From positions 3,316,501 to 3,380,500 of the forward strand of contig NZ_CP050695.1 in NCBI RefSeq assembly GCF_012044895.1: a stretch of 64,000 nt of DNA, given 5' to 3'. Under the pieces are notes generated by a model that was not told the DNA's origin, ran no database searches, and saw only the letters and a program-made list of their open reading frames with translations. This DNA is from Aquisalimonas sp. 2447. Lineage in GTDB: Bacteria > Pseudomonadota > Gammaproteobacteria > Nitrococcales > Aquisalimonadaceae. This document shows, piece after piece, positions 54,883-63,650 of the stretch (positions are counted from its first letter, which is position 1; every line of letters starts with the position of its first letter). Position numbers and translations under genes: made by a program.

Positions 54883-55325
54883 GACGCCCTGTGCTCCCGC
54901 GGTAGCAAGCTCATAACCGCAAATGCCCCTTGGCCCTTCCGCATAGCCCGTCCCGCAAATAAGCTGCATCCGTTGAGTCCATCATCGTCCGCGCCGGACG
55001 ACACATACGGCTCGCGCACGGCTCGCACTGCGCATGCAACCGATGGCCTCCTGAATCGCCGCTCGGCTGCGGCTGCCACAGACCTCGCAAGACAGTCTGC
55101 CTAGATGATGTTCATTTTATTGCACCCATGTCTCCAAGGCGAACGTGGTCGCCATCTCTGCGCGACACAGGCATAATAGAGACTAATCGATCGCAGCGAG
55201 CCTTTCCGACTAAGGTTTGCATAGGATCAGGAGAAGCCGCGACGGAGATAAATGTCGGATGTAGCTTAACCCATCACACAGTCTGAGCATACTACAAGCG
55301 CTTTCCTGAGTCAGTGGGGTCAAAA
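54883..55325. other. 443-bp intergenic region between divergent polysaccharide genes
   Basis: No gene, REP palindrome or CRP-like site was found here. GC is lower than average. It should contain the promoters of the divergent glycosyltransferase and sulfotransferase genes, but I cannot mark convincing -35/-10 pairs. Confidence 0.6.
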
Positions 55326-56279
55326 ATGCTATCGCCTTCAGAGATTATTCAACGAGCACACGCCTGGAGGAAACGCCGTTTCGTCTACCGCATCGAAGAA
55401 AAGATAAATAAAGATCCGCTTAATCATTACTTGATATTAAGCGACCCAAGAGGGGGAAGCACCTGGCTCGCAGAAATAATCAATCTAATAACAGGTGCAC
55501 CCATAATTTGGGAGCCTCTCCATATAAAAAATAACCCGAATTTTCGCGACTTGGGCTTCGGGATTCGGGAGTATATCCCTGAAGACCAGAAATGGAAGGA
55601 ATGCGAAAAAGAATTTGAGATGCTCTTTAAGGGAAAAACCCTGAACACATGGACACTAAAACATGCTTCGCCCAAAGCCATAACGCTCTCAGATCGCTTC
55701 CTCTTTAAGTTTTGCCGTGGGAACTCACTCCTTCCTTGGCTAACTACAAACTTTTCTTTCCGACTCAAGCCCGTCCACCTTCTTAGACATCCTTTCGCCG
55801 TAATTTCCTCACAACTCAAACAAGGCGGATGGGACCAGGGCTTCGAAGATTTTTCTATACCTACTGGGCATAACCGATATATCTACACCAAGCACAAAAC
55901 GTTTCTTGACTCTTTGCAAACGCGCGAAGAAACATTGACTGCTCTCTGGTGCATCTCTAATAGCGTTCCTCTTTACAAAAACAAACGAAACCATGAATGG
56001 ATTACCATATTCTACGAGGATTTAGTTATAAACCCAAGGAGTCAGATAGAGACAATATTCCGCCATTGGGGCCTGGATATGCCAGAATTTAATTTTGAAT
56101 TTAATAAGAACAGCCGAACTAGCCTAAAAGACACGCCTCAATCTCCAGAAATGCGGATAGGCAGATGGAAGCAAGAGATTGATGCCTGGAAGATTGAAAG
56201 AATGCAGAAAGTATTGCATTATTTTGGATTCGACCTATATGCTTGGCACACCCCTTACCCGAGAAAGATCGTGGACTGA
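55326..56279 (+). CDS. Sulfotransferase-like protein, low GC
   Basis: 317 residues. 5'-PSB-like loop LILSDPRGGSTWLAEIINL and 3'-PB-like LKPVHLLRHPFAVISSQLKQ identify a PAPS-dependent sulfotransferase fold; ITIFYEDLVINPRSQIETIF corresponds to the YEDL motif. Substrate unknown. It is markedly AT-rich compared with the window (Lys/Asn/Ile-rich protein, many A/T-ending codons), a sign of recent transfer. ATG 55326 preferred over GTG 55314. Confidence 0.82.
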   Translation: MLSPSEIIQRAHAWRKRRFVYRIEEKINKDPLNHYLILSDPRGGSTWLAEIINLITGAPIIWEPLHIKNNPNFRDLGFGIREYIPEDQKWKECEKEFEMLFKGKTLNTWTLKHASPKAITLSDRFLFKFCRGNSLLPWLTTNFSFRLKPVHLLRHPFAVISSQLKQGGWDQGFEDFSIPTGHNRYIYTKHKTFLDSLQTREETLTALWCISNSVPLYKNKRNHEWITIFYEDLVINPRSQIETIFRHWGLDMPEFNFEFNKNSRTSLKDTPQSPEMRIGRWKQEIDAWKIERMQKVLHYFGFDLYAWHTPYPRKIVD

Positions 56280-56390
56280 TCATCGCATTTTTTTGCCACA
56301 AGTCGAAAAAAATATGATCCCGATCAAGAGACACGATGACACCCCATCGAACATTCGTTCCATCTCTAACAAGGGTGCCTAGAGCAAAAA

Positions 56391-57242
56391 ATGGAATGTC
56401 CTCCTGCAGTTTTCTACTGGAAACCTGAGAATGGATCAAACTTCGGCGACGCGCTGAACGCATGGATGTGGCCGCGCATCTGTCCCGAGTTAGCCGATCT
56501 ACCGGATGGCAGTCGTTTCCTGGGCATTGGGACTGTGCTCACTCAGCGCACCCCCCTTGGAAACCCGACACTTGTATTCGGTAGCGGTGCCGGCCTCAAA
56601 CCAACACCGTCTGTCACTGACACCTGGAATATCTACTGCGTTCGCGGTCCGAGAACGGCTAACAGGCTCGGCTTGGGTGGTGAGTTCGCAGTAACCGACC
56701 CAGCGGCTCTATTGGCCAGGATGGATTTACCCGAGGTAGCAAGCAAGCATGCCTGGGGATACATGCCGCACTGGCTTAACGCCCACGACGGCTGGAAGCG
56801 CATATGTACTCGCGCCGGTGGGGAGTACCTCGACCCACGCGAAGATGTTGAAACTGTGCTCCAGCAGCTCCAATCGGTTCGCTTGGTCGTAGCCGAAGCA
56901 ATGCATGGTGCCATCGTGGCTGATGCGTTGCGCATCCCATGGATTGCCGTCAGGGCGAGCGCCACGCCCGACGACGTGAAATGGGAAGACTGGGCGAGTT
57001 CACTGGAAATTCCTCTTGAACACCACCAATTGCCAAAACTGCCGAACAGGCAATCCGCGAACCTTGCGCTCCGACTCTGGCAGCAACTCATTGAGCGGCG
57101 GGCTGCGCGCGCGCTTGACAAACTGGTGACCAGCGCAAAGCCGCAACTCAGTGATAGCAACGTTTTGGCGGACCGCTTGAATCGATTAGAAACGTTGCTG
57201 GAAAGCCTCAAGCGGGACATTAATCAGCGCCGCTTCGGATAG
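56391..57242 (+). CDS. Polysaccharide pyruvyl transferase family protein
   Basis: Adds ketal-linked pyruvate from PEP to sugar residues. The 283-residue protein has the characteristic NFGDALNAWMWPRI at the N-terminus, GSGAGLKP, YCVRGPRTANRLGL, and the conserved VRLVVAEAMHGAIVADALRIPWIAV near residue 165-190. C-terminal coiled coil (LADRLNRLETLLESLKRDIN). Same strand as the sulfotransferase upstream. Together they suggest an anionic polymer bearing both sulfate and pyruvate. Confidence 0.88.
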   Translation: MECPPAVFYWKPENGSNFGDALNAWMWPRICPELADLPDGSRFLGIGTVLTQRTPLGNPTLVFGSGAGLKPTPSVTDTWNIYCVRGPRTANRLGLGGEFAVTDPAALLARMDLPEVASKHAWGYMPHWLNAHDGWKRICTRAGGEYLDPREDVETVLQQLQSVRLVVAEAMHGAIVADALRIPWIAVRASATPDDVKWEDWASSLEIPLEHHQLPKLPNRQSANLALRLWQQLIERRAARALDKLVTSAKPQLSDSNVLADRLNRLETLLESLKRDINQRRFG

Positions 57243-57263
57243 GCTACCGATACCGAGAAGGTT

Positions 57264-58025
57264 TTATAGCTTGCCGGTGAACTTAAGCCTAATGTACTGT
57301 TTGATAAGTAGCCCTCTTTGCCGCCAAGTATAGAAATCCCAGTATTTCTGCAGGTACCGGCGCCGGCCAATCGCCAAGTTGCGCGGTTGATTAAGCCGTT
57401 CCGAAGGACCATGCTCGGCGCGAAAAAGAACAAAAGCGCGCTCCGCGCGCTCAATATGCATCCCTGCCTGCGATAACTCCAAGACTAGACCTCGGTCCTC
57501 TCCCGTAACCAGTAGCGGGTCGAATCCGGCTGTCCCAAGCAAGCACTTGCACCGTACGGAAATGCAGCTACCCGAGACACCGGGATTCCCCATAAGTAAC
57601 TCCTGCCGGAACCATGCCTGGTCGCGAACAGGGACCGATTTTGCCGGAACAACCTCGCGATTGTGCATCAGCTTTCTAGAACCGAGTACGACGTCAGCCC
57701 TTGTTTCCTGATACACCTCGGCAAGTTCAGCGAGATAGTCCGCCTCCCATGCGTCATCATCATCCAGAAACGCGATGTGCGAACCACTCGCCATGACTGC
57801 ACCGATATTACGCGCTTGGGAGGCTCCAATTCCTGGCATCGCACGTACCACATCAATCAGCGACGAAGGTGGTAACGCACCAACTTCAACAGCACGACTA
57901 CCGTTGTCAATTATCAGAACCTCGATTGGCGCCAAAGTTTGCCCAAGGACGCTCTCCACCGCATGCGCCAGTGCATCCGCGCGATTGTGGGTTGGGATAA
58001 CAACTGAGAACGTTATGTCGCTCAT
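57264..58025 (-). CDS. Family 2 glycosyltransferase
   Basis: 253 residues. ITFSVVIPTHNRADALAHAVESVLGQTLAPIEVLIIDNGS opens a GT-A fold (in blocks), with GIGASQARNIGAVMASGSHIAFLDDDDAWEADYL carrying the metal-binding DDDD and GVSGSCISVRCKCLLGTAGFDPLLVTGEDRGL downstream. Ends with basic residues (RRYLQKYWDFYTWRQRGLL). Sugar specificity unknown. Minus strand, upstream of the ABC exporter gene. Confidence 0.9.
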   Translation of the reverse strand: MSDITFSVVIPTHNRADALAHAVESVLGQTLAPIEVLIIDNGSRAVEVGALPPSSLIDVVRAMPGIGASQARNIGAVMASGSHIAFLDDDDAWEADYLAELAEVYQETRADVVLGSRKLMHNREVVPAKSVPVRDQAWFRQELLMGNPGVSGSCISVRCKCLLGTAGFDPLLVTGEDRGLVLELSQAGMHIERAERAFVLFRAEHGPSERLNQPRNLAIGRRRYLQKYWDFYTWRQRGLLIKQYIRLKFTGKL

Positions 58026-58082
58026 GGGTTGCCATGCGTTGCGTTAACTAGCCAATTCACTCGAGGCATGAGTTCGTTACCC

Positions 58083-59882
58083 TTACTCATCCCCATGCGC
58101 CATTGAGCGGAACTTAGCGCTCTTAGAGATGAGCTCATTGAACGTACCTGAGTTTACGACTTTACCTTTCTCCAACAAGTAAATTCGGTCGCACGACTGC
58201 ACTGTACTGAGCCGGTGCGCGATAATCACAATCGTCTTGCGGTGGCCGAGATCAGCGATTGCCGCCATCACCGCATTTTCTGTCACGTTGTCCAGTGCAC
58301 TTGTCGCCTCGTCCAGCAGAAGCGTGTCGGGGTCACGATAAAGTGCGCGCGCAATACCGATGCGCTGACGCTGTCCCCCCGAGAGGCGCACACCGCGTTC
58401 ACCCACAATTGTGTTATATCCCTGCGGCAGCTCATTCACGACGAATTCATGCAAATGCGCCATACGTGCCGCTCGTTCGACGGCTGCATGGTCGATGTGA
58501 TCTTCGGGCAGTCCGAATGCGATGTTGGCTGCAATCGATTCATCCGACAGATAGATATGCTGAGGAACGTAACCAATCGAATTCTGCCAGGCGCGGACGT
58601 TGCTCGCGTCAACGGGCGCACCATCAACAAGCAACATTCCCGACTCAACACTCAACAGGCCCAGAATCACATCCATCGTGGTCGTTTTTCCTGAGCCAGT
58701 CGTTCCAACGAGCCCGACTGTATGCTTCGCAGGAATGCGAAGGTCGACGCCGTCAAGTGCCGGCTGTTCCGAGCCGGGATAAGAGTACGTAACATCCCGC
58801 AACTCTATGGCTTCCTCTGGTGTTGGCCACCGAGCGTCGGTCGCGCGAGACAATGCTCCCGCTGGCTGCAAACTATTGAGGTCGGCCACCAACGAATCCA
58901 GTGCGGGTCTCGACACACGCAACATCGAAGCCTGGCGATAAATGGTCTGTAGGGCCGGCATCATCCGGTAGCCTGCGAAGGCGAAGGTCGCAAAAACGGG
59001 CAGCGCTTCTCCTAGGGAACCATAAACCGCCATGAGGTATAGCAAGATCAAAATCATGCCCCCGTATATCAAGCCCTGGATGCCGAAATTCGGGATTTGG
59101 GCCAAGACTTGGGCCAAGATTTCCTGTCGAGCCATCCGCTTCGACGGGCTCGCATAGCGGTCCGCCATCGTCTCTTCCATTCCGTAGATTTTAACCTCCT
59201 TTACGCCTCCGAACGTTTCATGCGTAACGCGAAAACGTCGTCTATTCGCTTCGAGGCGGATGGCACCAATACGGGTCAGCTTCTTGCGGATGAAAAGGTA
59301 GAGGCTGCCGTAAACAACGATCGCAGTGAGGCCCATGATTAACGCCAAGGAAAAGTCAACTACGAGTAACAGACCGAACAATGCGATTGCGACAAGACCA
59401 TAGGCCACGATCTGCATGGCGGGAAATAGCGCCCCGGTTACAACGCGATTGACCTCGGACAAGATCGTTGTGGCAATCTTCGAACTATGCCGCCCCAGGA
59501 AGAACGAGTAAGGCTGGCCCAAGTAACGCGCCATCAAGCGACACGATAGCGAGTGAATGCGCATCTGTGCATATGAGATCTGTACCCACTGCGTTACGGC
59601 CTTAAATGTGAGGGATCCGACCAACACAAGGAACACACCTGCGCCAAGGAGGGTCAAGAACCCCTGAGTAGACTCGGCCCCACTCAACTCGTATGCTCGG
59701 CTGAGCCACACGTTACGCTCAACAATTTCGGGGTCTGATAGCACAGCCATAAAAGGCATGATAGAAGCAACACCTACCATCTCCAAGATAGCCATCCCAA
59801 CCATCATCAAAAAGACAAGGAAGGCACGGTGACGCTCGCGAGGTGTGAGTATTGAGAGTAATGCTTTGAATATCCCGAGCAT
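58083..59882 (-). CDS. ABC transporter, fused membrane and ATPase domains (MsbA/PglK-like)
   Basis: 599 residues. Six membrane segments in the N-terminal 320 residues (AFLVFLMMVGMAILEMVGVASIMPFMAVL; LTLLGAGVFLVLVGSLTF; YGLVAIALFGLLLVVDFSLALIMGL). ATPase domain: Walker A LVGTTGSGKTTTMD, signature RLSGGQRQRIGIARAL, Walker B TLLLDEATSALD, H-loop IIAHRLSTV. Fits lipid-linked oligosaccharide flippases of the PglK/MsbA group, a plausible alternative to Wzx for this cluster. ATG 59880-59882 chosen. Confidence 0.9.
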   Translation of the reverse strand: MLGIFKALLSILTPRERHRAFLVFLMMVGMAILEMVGVASIMPFMAVLSDPEIVERNVWLSRAYELSGAESTQGFLTLLGAGVFLVLVGSLTFKAVTQWVQISYAQMRIHSLSCRLMARYLGQPYSFFLGRHSSKIATTILSEVNRVVTGALFPAMQIVAYGLVAIALFGLLLVVDFSLALIMGLTAIVVYGSLYLFIRKKLTRIGAIRLEANRRRFRVTHETFGGVKEVKIYGMEETMADRYASPSKRMARQEILAQVLAQIPNFGIQGLIYGGMILILLYLMAVYGSLGEALPVFATFAFAGYRMMPALQTIYRQASMLRVSRPALDSLVADLNSLQPAGALSRATDARWPTPEEAIELRDVTYSYPGSEQPALDGVDLRIPAKHTVGLVGTTGSGKTTTMDVILGLLSVESGMLLVDGAPVDASNVRAWQNSIGYVPQHIYLSDESIAANIAFGLPEDHIDHAAVERAARMAHLHEFVVNELPQGYNTIVGERGVRLSGGQRQRIGIARALYRDPDTLLLDEATSALDNVTENAVMAAIADLGHRKTIVIIAHRLSTVQSCDRIYLLEKGKVVNSGTFNELISKSAKFRSMAHGDE

Positions 59883-60028
59883 AAATACACATCTTTTTGA
59901 AAATCGTAAATGAAACAAAGCGTAGAGGCACCAATGGCTACCAAGCCTCCACCCGTTAATAGCCGATTAGCCTAGACCAGAGAATCGTAGACTAACAGAT
60001 CTTAGAGAAAGCGTGGCGAAAAGTGGCA

Positions 60029-61219
60029 TTAAGTCGCCCTGCCCCGCAGAGCATGTTTAGCCAGTCTCTTGATAAACCGCACAGGGATACGCGCCGAAGT
60101 ACGGATTCCGGCCAAGCCGTTTTCCAAGCTGGCACGGCGTTGCAGATTGTTAGGAATATCAAAGCCAACACACTCAGCAAGCGCAACAATTTCCCGTTCA
60201 AGAGGGCCTGGCTGCCTGAGAATACTGACGATGTAACCATCTCTGGCGTCACGGTAGGCGGCAAGGTCAAAGCTGTCGGCATATGCTTCCAGCTTTCCGA
60301 GAATCTCAAGCGTAAGCAACGTTCTTAGGCATTTCGAACACTTAGAGCAGTTCTCCCCGGTTTCACTTTTCACACACACGTCAAGGTGGCGATACGAGTC
60401 AGCGAGCCCCGCAACTTTCTGCGTCTTTTCTGTGCGTATGTACTCGCTGCCCACTGCGATCATTTCGATCTGGTCGGTTCCCAGCAACGGCAGGGAAGCC
60501 GGATCACTGTACGCCATGCTATTTGCTTCGCCGATGTACATATCCTTGTACTGATAGGACGATGCATACATGTAACGTCCGATTCCCTCCTGCAAGAGAA
60601 GGGCAACCGCAGCGTTTCTCGGCGTATGCGTCATCTGGAAAGTTAACGACGCTGGATAGAAAACTTCAACGTTCGAGTTAACCTTAACGAGCGGCAAACC
60701 GATCTCATTAGTGACTCTAGAAACCTGCTCGAACCGCCGATGGAAGAGCTCCTCGCCTTTTCCTCCATGGGACCCGACATTATTGTACAAGAGGTGCGTA
60801 AGCTTGAAGCTGTCTACCGGGTCTCCGTAGTAGTAGTCCGCCAGGACGCAGTAAGAGTCGATTCCACTCGAAAATCCGCTCGCAACACCAGCGCCGCTAC
60901 CGGACCTGGCCACCAGTTCCGTTCCGGTCACCGTAACGGGTCGTAAACTAGGTATAACGTCGATCAAGAGACGTTGATAGGGGCCGCTGATGGTTTGATA
61001 GAGACGTTCCGACATGGGGCCATCAACATGAATATCCTCGCCGACCGCCATGCAAGGGATCAACAAAGCCAGCACAGCCGCATCTGCCAGATGGCTAACC
61101 AAACCACCATGTTCCTCCGGCACCGTGAACCACAGCATCGGCAGATCCGTCTCGTAGAGTGGGGTGCTGTATTGTAGGGCCCCATCATGGTGGGCAGTTT
61201 GAGGTTCGCCAATGATCAT
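60029..61219 (-). CDS. Unrecognised PP-loop ATP-pyrophosphatase protein with Cys cluster
   Basis: 396 residues. A PP-loop motif GFSSGIDSYCVLADYY at about 115-130 identifies the N-type ATP pyrophosphatase fold (as in QueC, AsnB, TilS). Later motifs are FKLTHLLYNNVGSHGGKGE, THTPRNAAVALLLQEGIGRYMYASSY and DQIEMIAVGSEYIRTEKT. A cysteine set CVKSETGENCSKCSKCLRTL near 285-305 could bind zinc or an Fe-S cluster. I know no named family with this combination. It likely adenylates and amidates or otherwise modifies a substrate, perhaps a sugar, given the cluster. Confidence 0.6.
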   Translation of the reverse strand: MIIGEPQTAHHDGALQYSTPLYETDLPMLWFTVPEEHGGLVSHLADAAVLALLIPCMAVGEDIHVDGPMSERLYQTISGPYQRLLIDVIPSLRPVTVTGTELVARSGSGAGVASGFSSGIDSYCVLADYYYGDPVDSFKLTHLLYNNVGSHGGKGEELFHRRFEQVSRVTNEIGLPLVKVNSNVEVFYPASLTFQMTHTPRNAAVALLLQEGIGRYMYASSYQYKDMYIGEANSMAYSDPASLPLLGTDQIEMIAVGSEYIRTEKTQKVAGLADSYRHLDVCVKSETGENCSKCSKCLRTLLTLEILGKLEAYADSFDLAAYRDARDGYIVSILRQPGPLEREIVALAECVGFDIPNNLQRRASLENGLAGIRTSARIPVRFIKRLAKHALRGRAT

Positions 61220-61366
61220 CTATACGATTTCTCTATAGTCATCGTTACGGCAAAGCGAGGAGACGCTGGACGCACCAATGGCGAGCGGACTTCGAGACAT
61301 CAGCGCACCGCACCTACTGTTGCAACACAGACCTTGCCCCTCAGAACACTTGGCACGTTCGGCATG

Positions 61367-61602
61367 CTACCGGACCAGATCAACCAGAATGCGCAACCCT
61401 GACCGCCATGCCCCCATTCGTTCCGGAGCATAGCGCACGGCGCGGAAACCTGAAACGAGTGCGGCCTTGGGTCGGCCACCGCTGGCCTCATGGCGCCCCT
61501 TGCGCCCGTACAAGCGAGAAAGCGCGTCCCGTACCTGCCGGGCATCGAGCTGATCGGCGTGTTCGCGGACAAAAGAGTGAACCAAGGCCTCGTTCGCATC
61601 TA
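61367..61602 (-). pseudogene. C-terminal fragment of a gene cut by IS1380, possibly a glycosyltransferase
   Basis: Encodes DANEALVHSFVREHADQLDARQVRDALSRLYGRKGRHEASGG and ends LRILVDLVR. The frame enters the IS1380 end at 61603. Removing the element and one ATCTA duplicate joins it in frame to the fragment at 63322-63360 (ENQISRDKLTRL-DANEALVHS). The basic, helical tail resembles the C-termini of polysaccharide glycosyltransferases; the identity is weak. Confidence 0.7.
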
Positions 61603-63321
61603 CCCGGATAATTCACCAGCAGGGTAAGAAAAGGATGACGCAGCGCCGTAATCCCTTCAAAATCAGTGTTGTGACGACATTGATCAAGAGAGGGGACGCT
61701 GCGCCATGGGTGAAACGCTATCGCTGTTCGAGCCGTCGTTCAATGGCTCCGTGCGGGTGGAGACGCGCTCGGAGCGTCTCAGTGGCGATGCCGGTTTCCT
61801 GCTGTTGCGCGAAGTCCTCGATGACACCGGCCTCATTGACCACCTCGTCGGGCGGCTGCACGACCCGCGCTGCCCGGAGCGTGTCGTGCATTCACTCCCG
61901 GAGCTGCTGCGCGAAGCCGTTGCCATGATCGCCCAGGGCTGGGGTGATCAGAGTGACGCGCAAAGGTTGCGCGACGACCCCTTGCTCGCGCTCGCCGGCA
62001 GCGACAGGCGCGGTGTGGGTGCCGCTGGCAAGACCCTTGCCTCGCAGTCGACGTTCTCGCGGTTTTTGGACTTGCTCGCGCAGCCCGCCAACCAGGCGGT
62101 GATCGATACCGCGGCGCTGGAGCTTGCCTCGCGGCGGCGGGCCGCTGCCGGTGCACCGCCGGCGCCGGTGATGACCGTCGATGTCGACGGTCTGCCGCTC
62201 ACTGCCCACGGTGAACAGCCGGGCAGTGACCACAACGGCCATGTCGGTGACCGGATCCACTACCCGCTGATCGCCTCCTGTGCCGAGACGGGCGACATGC
62301 TCGCCGGGCTGCTGCGCCCCGGCAACGCCGCCCCTGGCGCGCAGGCCGCAGCGTGGATCCCGCAGCTTGTCGCCACCCTGAGCGAGCGCGGCCTGGCCCG
62401 GCAGGTGCGCTGCCGGCTCGATGCCGGGTTCACCGATGGCGCCACACTCGAGGCGCTGGACCAGGCGGGGATCGGCTACCTGGGGCGGCTGCGCGATAAC
62501 GCCGCGCTGGACCGCCACTTCGACCCGCACCGCCGGCGTGGCCCTGGGCGTCCGGCCGAGCGGCCGCGGGAGTGGACCGAGGAGACGGTCTACGGCGCCG
62601 AGAGCTGGCAGCGCAAGCGCCGGGTGGTCATGGTCATCCAGGAGCACCCGGCGGAGCTCTTTCGCAGGTGCTTCTACATCGTCACCAACCTGCCCGCCTC
62701 GACCCACAGCGGCGAGCAGGTACTGGCGCTGTACCGCCGCCGTGGCAAGGCCGAGGGGCACATGGGCGAGCTCAAGGACACCATCGGCACCTCGCTGCCA
62801 TGCACTTCGCGGGGCCGCGCCAGCGAGGCGGACGTCTTTGCCCGGGCGCAGGCGCTGCTGTCGCTGCGGCTGCTCGCCTATGAGCTGCTGCACGTGCTGC
62901 GCGCCCAGATGGAAGCGGCCACGGGACAAGGCTGGAGCCTGCGGCGGCTGCGTGAGCGTGTGCTCAAGGCCGCAGCCCATGTGCAGCGCCATGCACGCCG
63001 GTTGCACGTCATCCTGGAGCGCCGCGCCGCCCGACTGTGGCGCCAGCTCCTCGGGCGGCGTCACCGATGGCGACTGGCCGCATGACGACGCACCGAAGCT
63101 GCCGACGACAACCACAACACCCCACTGGGAATCCCCGGTGACGGGCAGGCTCGTCTGCATCTCGGGAAACGGGCTCTCATAACGGCTCATGTGGCCAATG
63201 AGCGGGGTCGGTCAGGCCACTTCGGCACTACCCTGACCGCTGCGTCCCCCATCAACCTGCCCAGCGGCACCATCTGGCACCGTGTGAGCATGACCTCACG
63301 CAGCCTCATGAATTACGCGGG
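61603..63321 (+). mobile_element. Complete IS1380-family insertion sequence (1719 bp)
   Basis: Left end CCCGGATAATTCACCAGC at 61603; right end, read from 63321 on the other strand, CCCGCGTAATTCATGAGG: imperfect inverted repeats. Flanked by the 5-bp direct repeat ATCTA (61598-61602 and 63322-63326). It carries one transposase gene; 236 bp between its stop and the right end contain no gene. Confidence 0.88.
61706..63085 (+). CDS. IS1380-family DDE transposase
   Basis: 459 residues. MGETLSLFEPSFNGSVRVETRSERLSGDAGFLLLREVLDDTGLIDHL (in part) is the typical N-terminus. First Asp is in VMTVDVDGLPLTAHGEQ, the second in VRCRLDAGFTDGATLEAL, and the Glu motif is LYRRRGKAEGHMGELKD. No frameshift or stop is seen, so the element may be active. 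It sits in the disrupted gene described in the two flanking fragments. Confidence 0.92.
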   Translation: MGETLSLFEPSFNGSVRVETRSERLSGDAGFLLLREVLDDTGLIDHLVGRLHDPRCPERVVHSLPELLREAVAMIAQGWGDQSDAQRLRDDPLLALAGSDRRGVGAAGKTLASQSTFSRFLDLLAQPANQAVIDTAALELASRRRAAAGAPPAPVMTVDVDGLPLTAHGEQPGSDHNGHVGDRIHYPLIASCAETGDMLAGLLRPGNAAPGAQAAAWIPQLVATLSERGLARQVRCRLDAGFTDGATLEALDQAGIGYLGRLRDNAALDRHFDPHRRRGPGRPAERPREWTEETVYGAESWQRKRRVVMVIQEHPAELFRRCFYIVTNLPASTHSGEQVLALYRRRGKAEGHMGELKDTIGTSLPCTSRGRASEADVFARAQALLSLRLLAYELLHVLRAQMEAATGQGWSLRRLRERVLKAAAHVQRHARRLHVILERRAARLWRQLLGRRHRWRLAA

Positions 63322-63360
63322 ATCTAGGCGGGTCAGCTTATCCCTGGAGATCTGATTTTC
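63322..63360 (-). pseudogene. Short middle fragment of the gene cut by IS1380 and IS66
   Basis: Thirteen codons on the minus strand (ENQISRDKLTRL and the shared ATCTA) between the IS1380 right end and the start of the second IS66 copy. Continuous in frame with the 61367-61602 fragment once IS1380 is removed. The rest of the gene lies beyond the second IS66 copy, outside the window. Confidence 0.75.
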
Positions 63361-63443
63361 GTAAGCGCTCCACGAACCCCATCTGTTGAGTCGATTCCAG
63401 TTCCGCGACACTGAGCCTTCCAGATTGATGGGAGGCTTGGAGC

Positions 63444-63650
63444 ATGTGGTTATCCCCGGTACGCGCCCGCTGGCTGGGTCATTTGTATCACGCCCATGCC
63501 TTGGGGTTGTCGCTGAGTGAGTATGCGCGGCGCCAGGATGTCTCGCTCGCCGAGTTGATGGACTGGGAGCGCCGGCTGCATGAGGCCGGAGTTCCGGTTC
63601 CGGAGCGTCACCGTCCCGCACGGTTCGTGGCCGTGGAGGTGGTGGCATGA
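63444..63650 (+). CDS. tnpA: IS66 accessory protein TnpA (second copy)
   Basis: 68 residues, MWLSPVRARWLGHLYHAHALGLSLSEYARRQDVSLAELMDW in part, nearly 90% identical to the copy at 16281-16487 by eye (H/Y, L/S, S/T, R/A, H/R and V/I changes). Preceded by GGAGGCTTGGAGC. Stop overlaps the tnpB start by ATGA. Confidence 0.88.
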   Translation: MWLSPVRARWLGHLYHAHALGLSLSEYARRQDVSLAELMDWERRLHEAGVPVPERHRPARFVAVEVVA

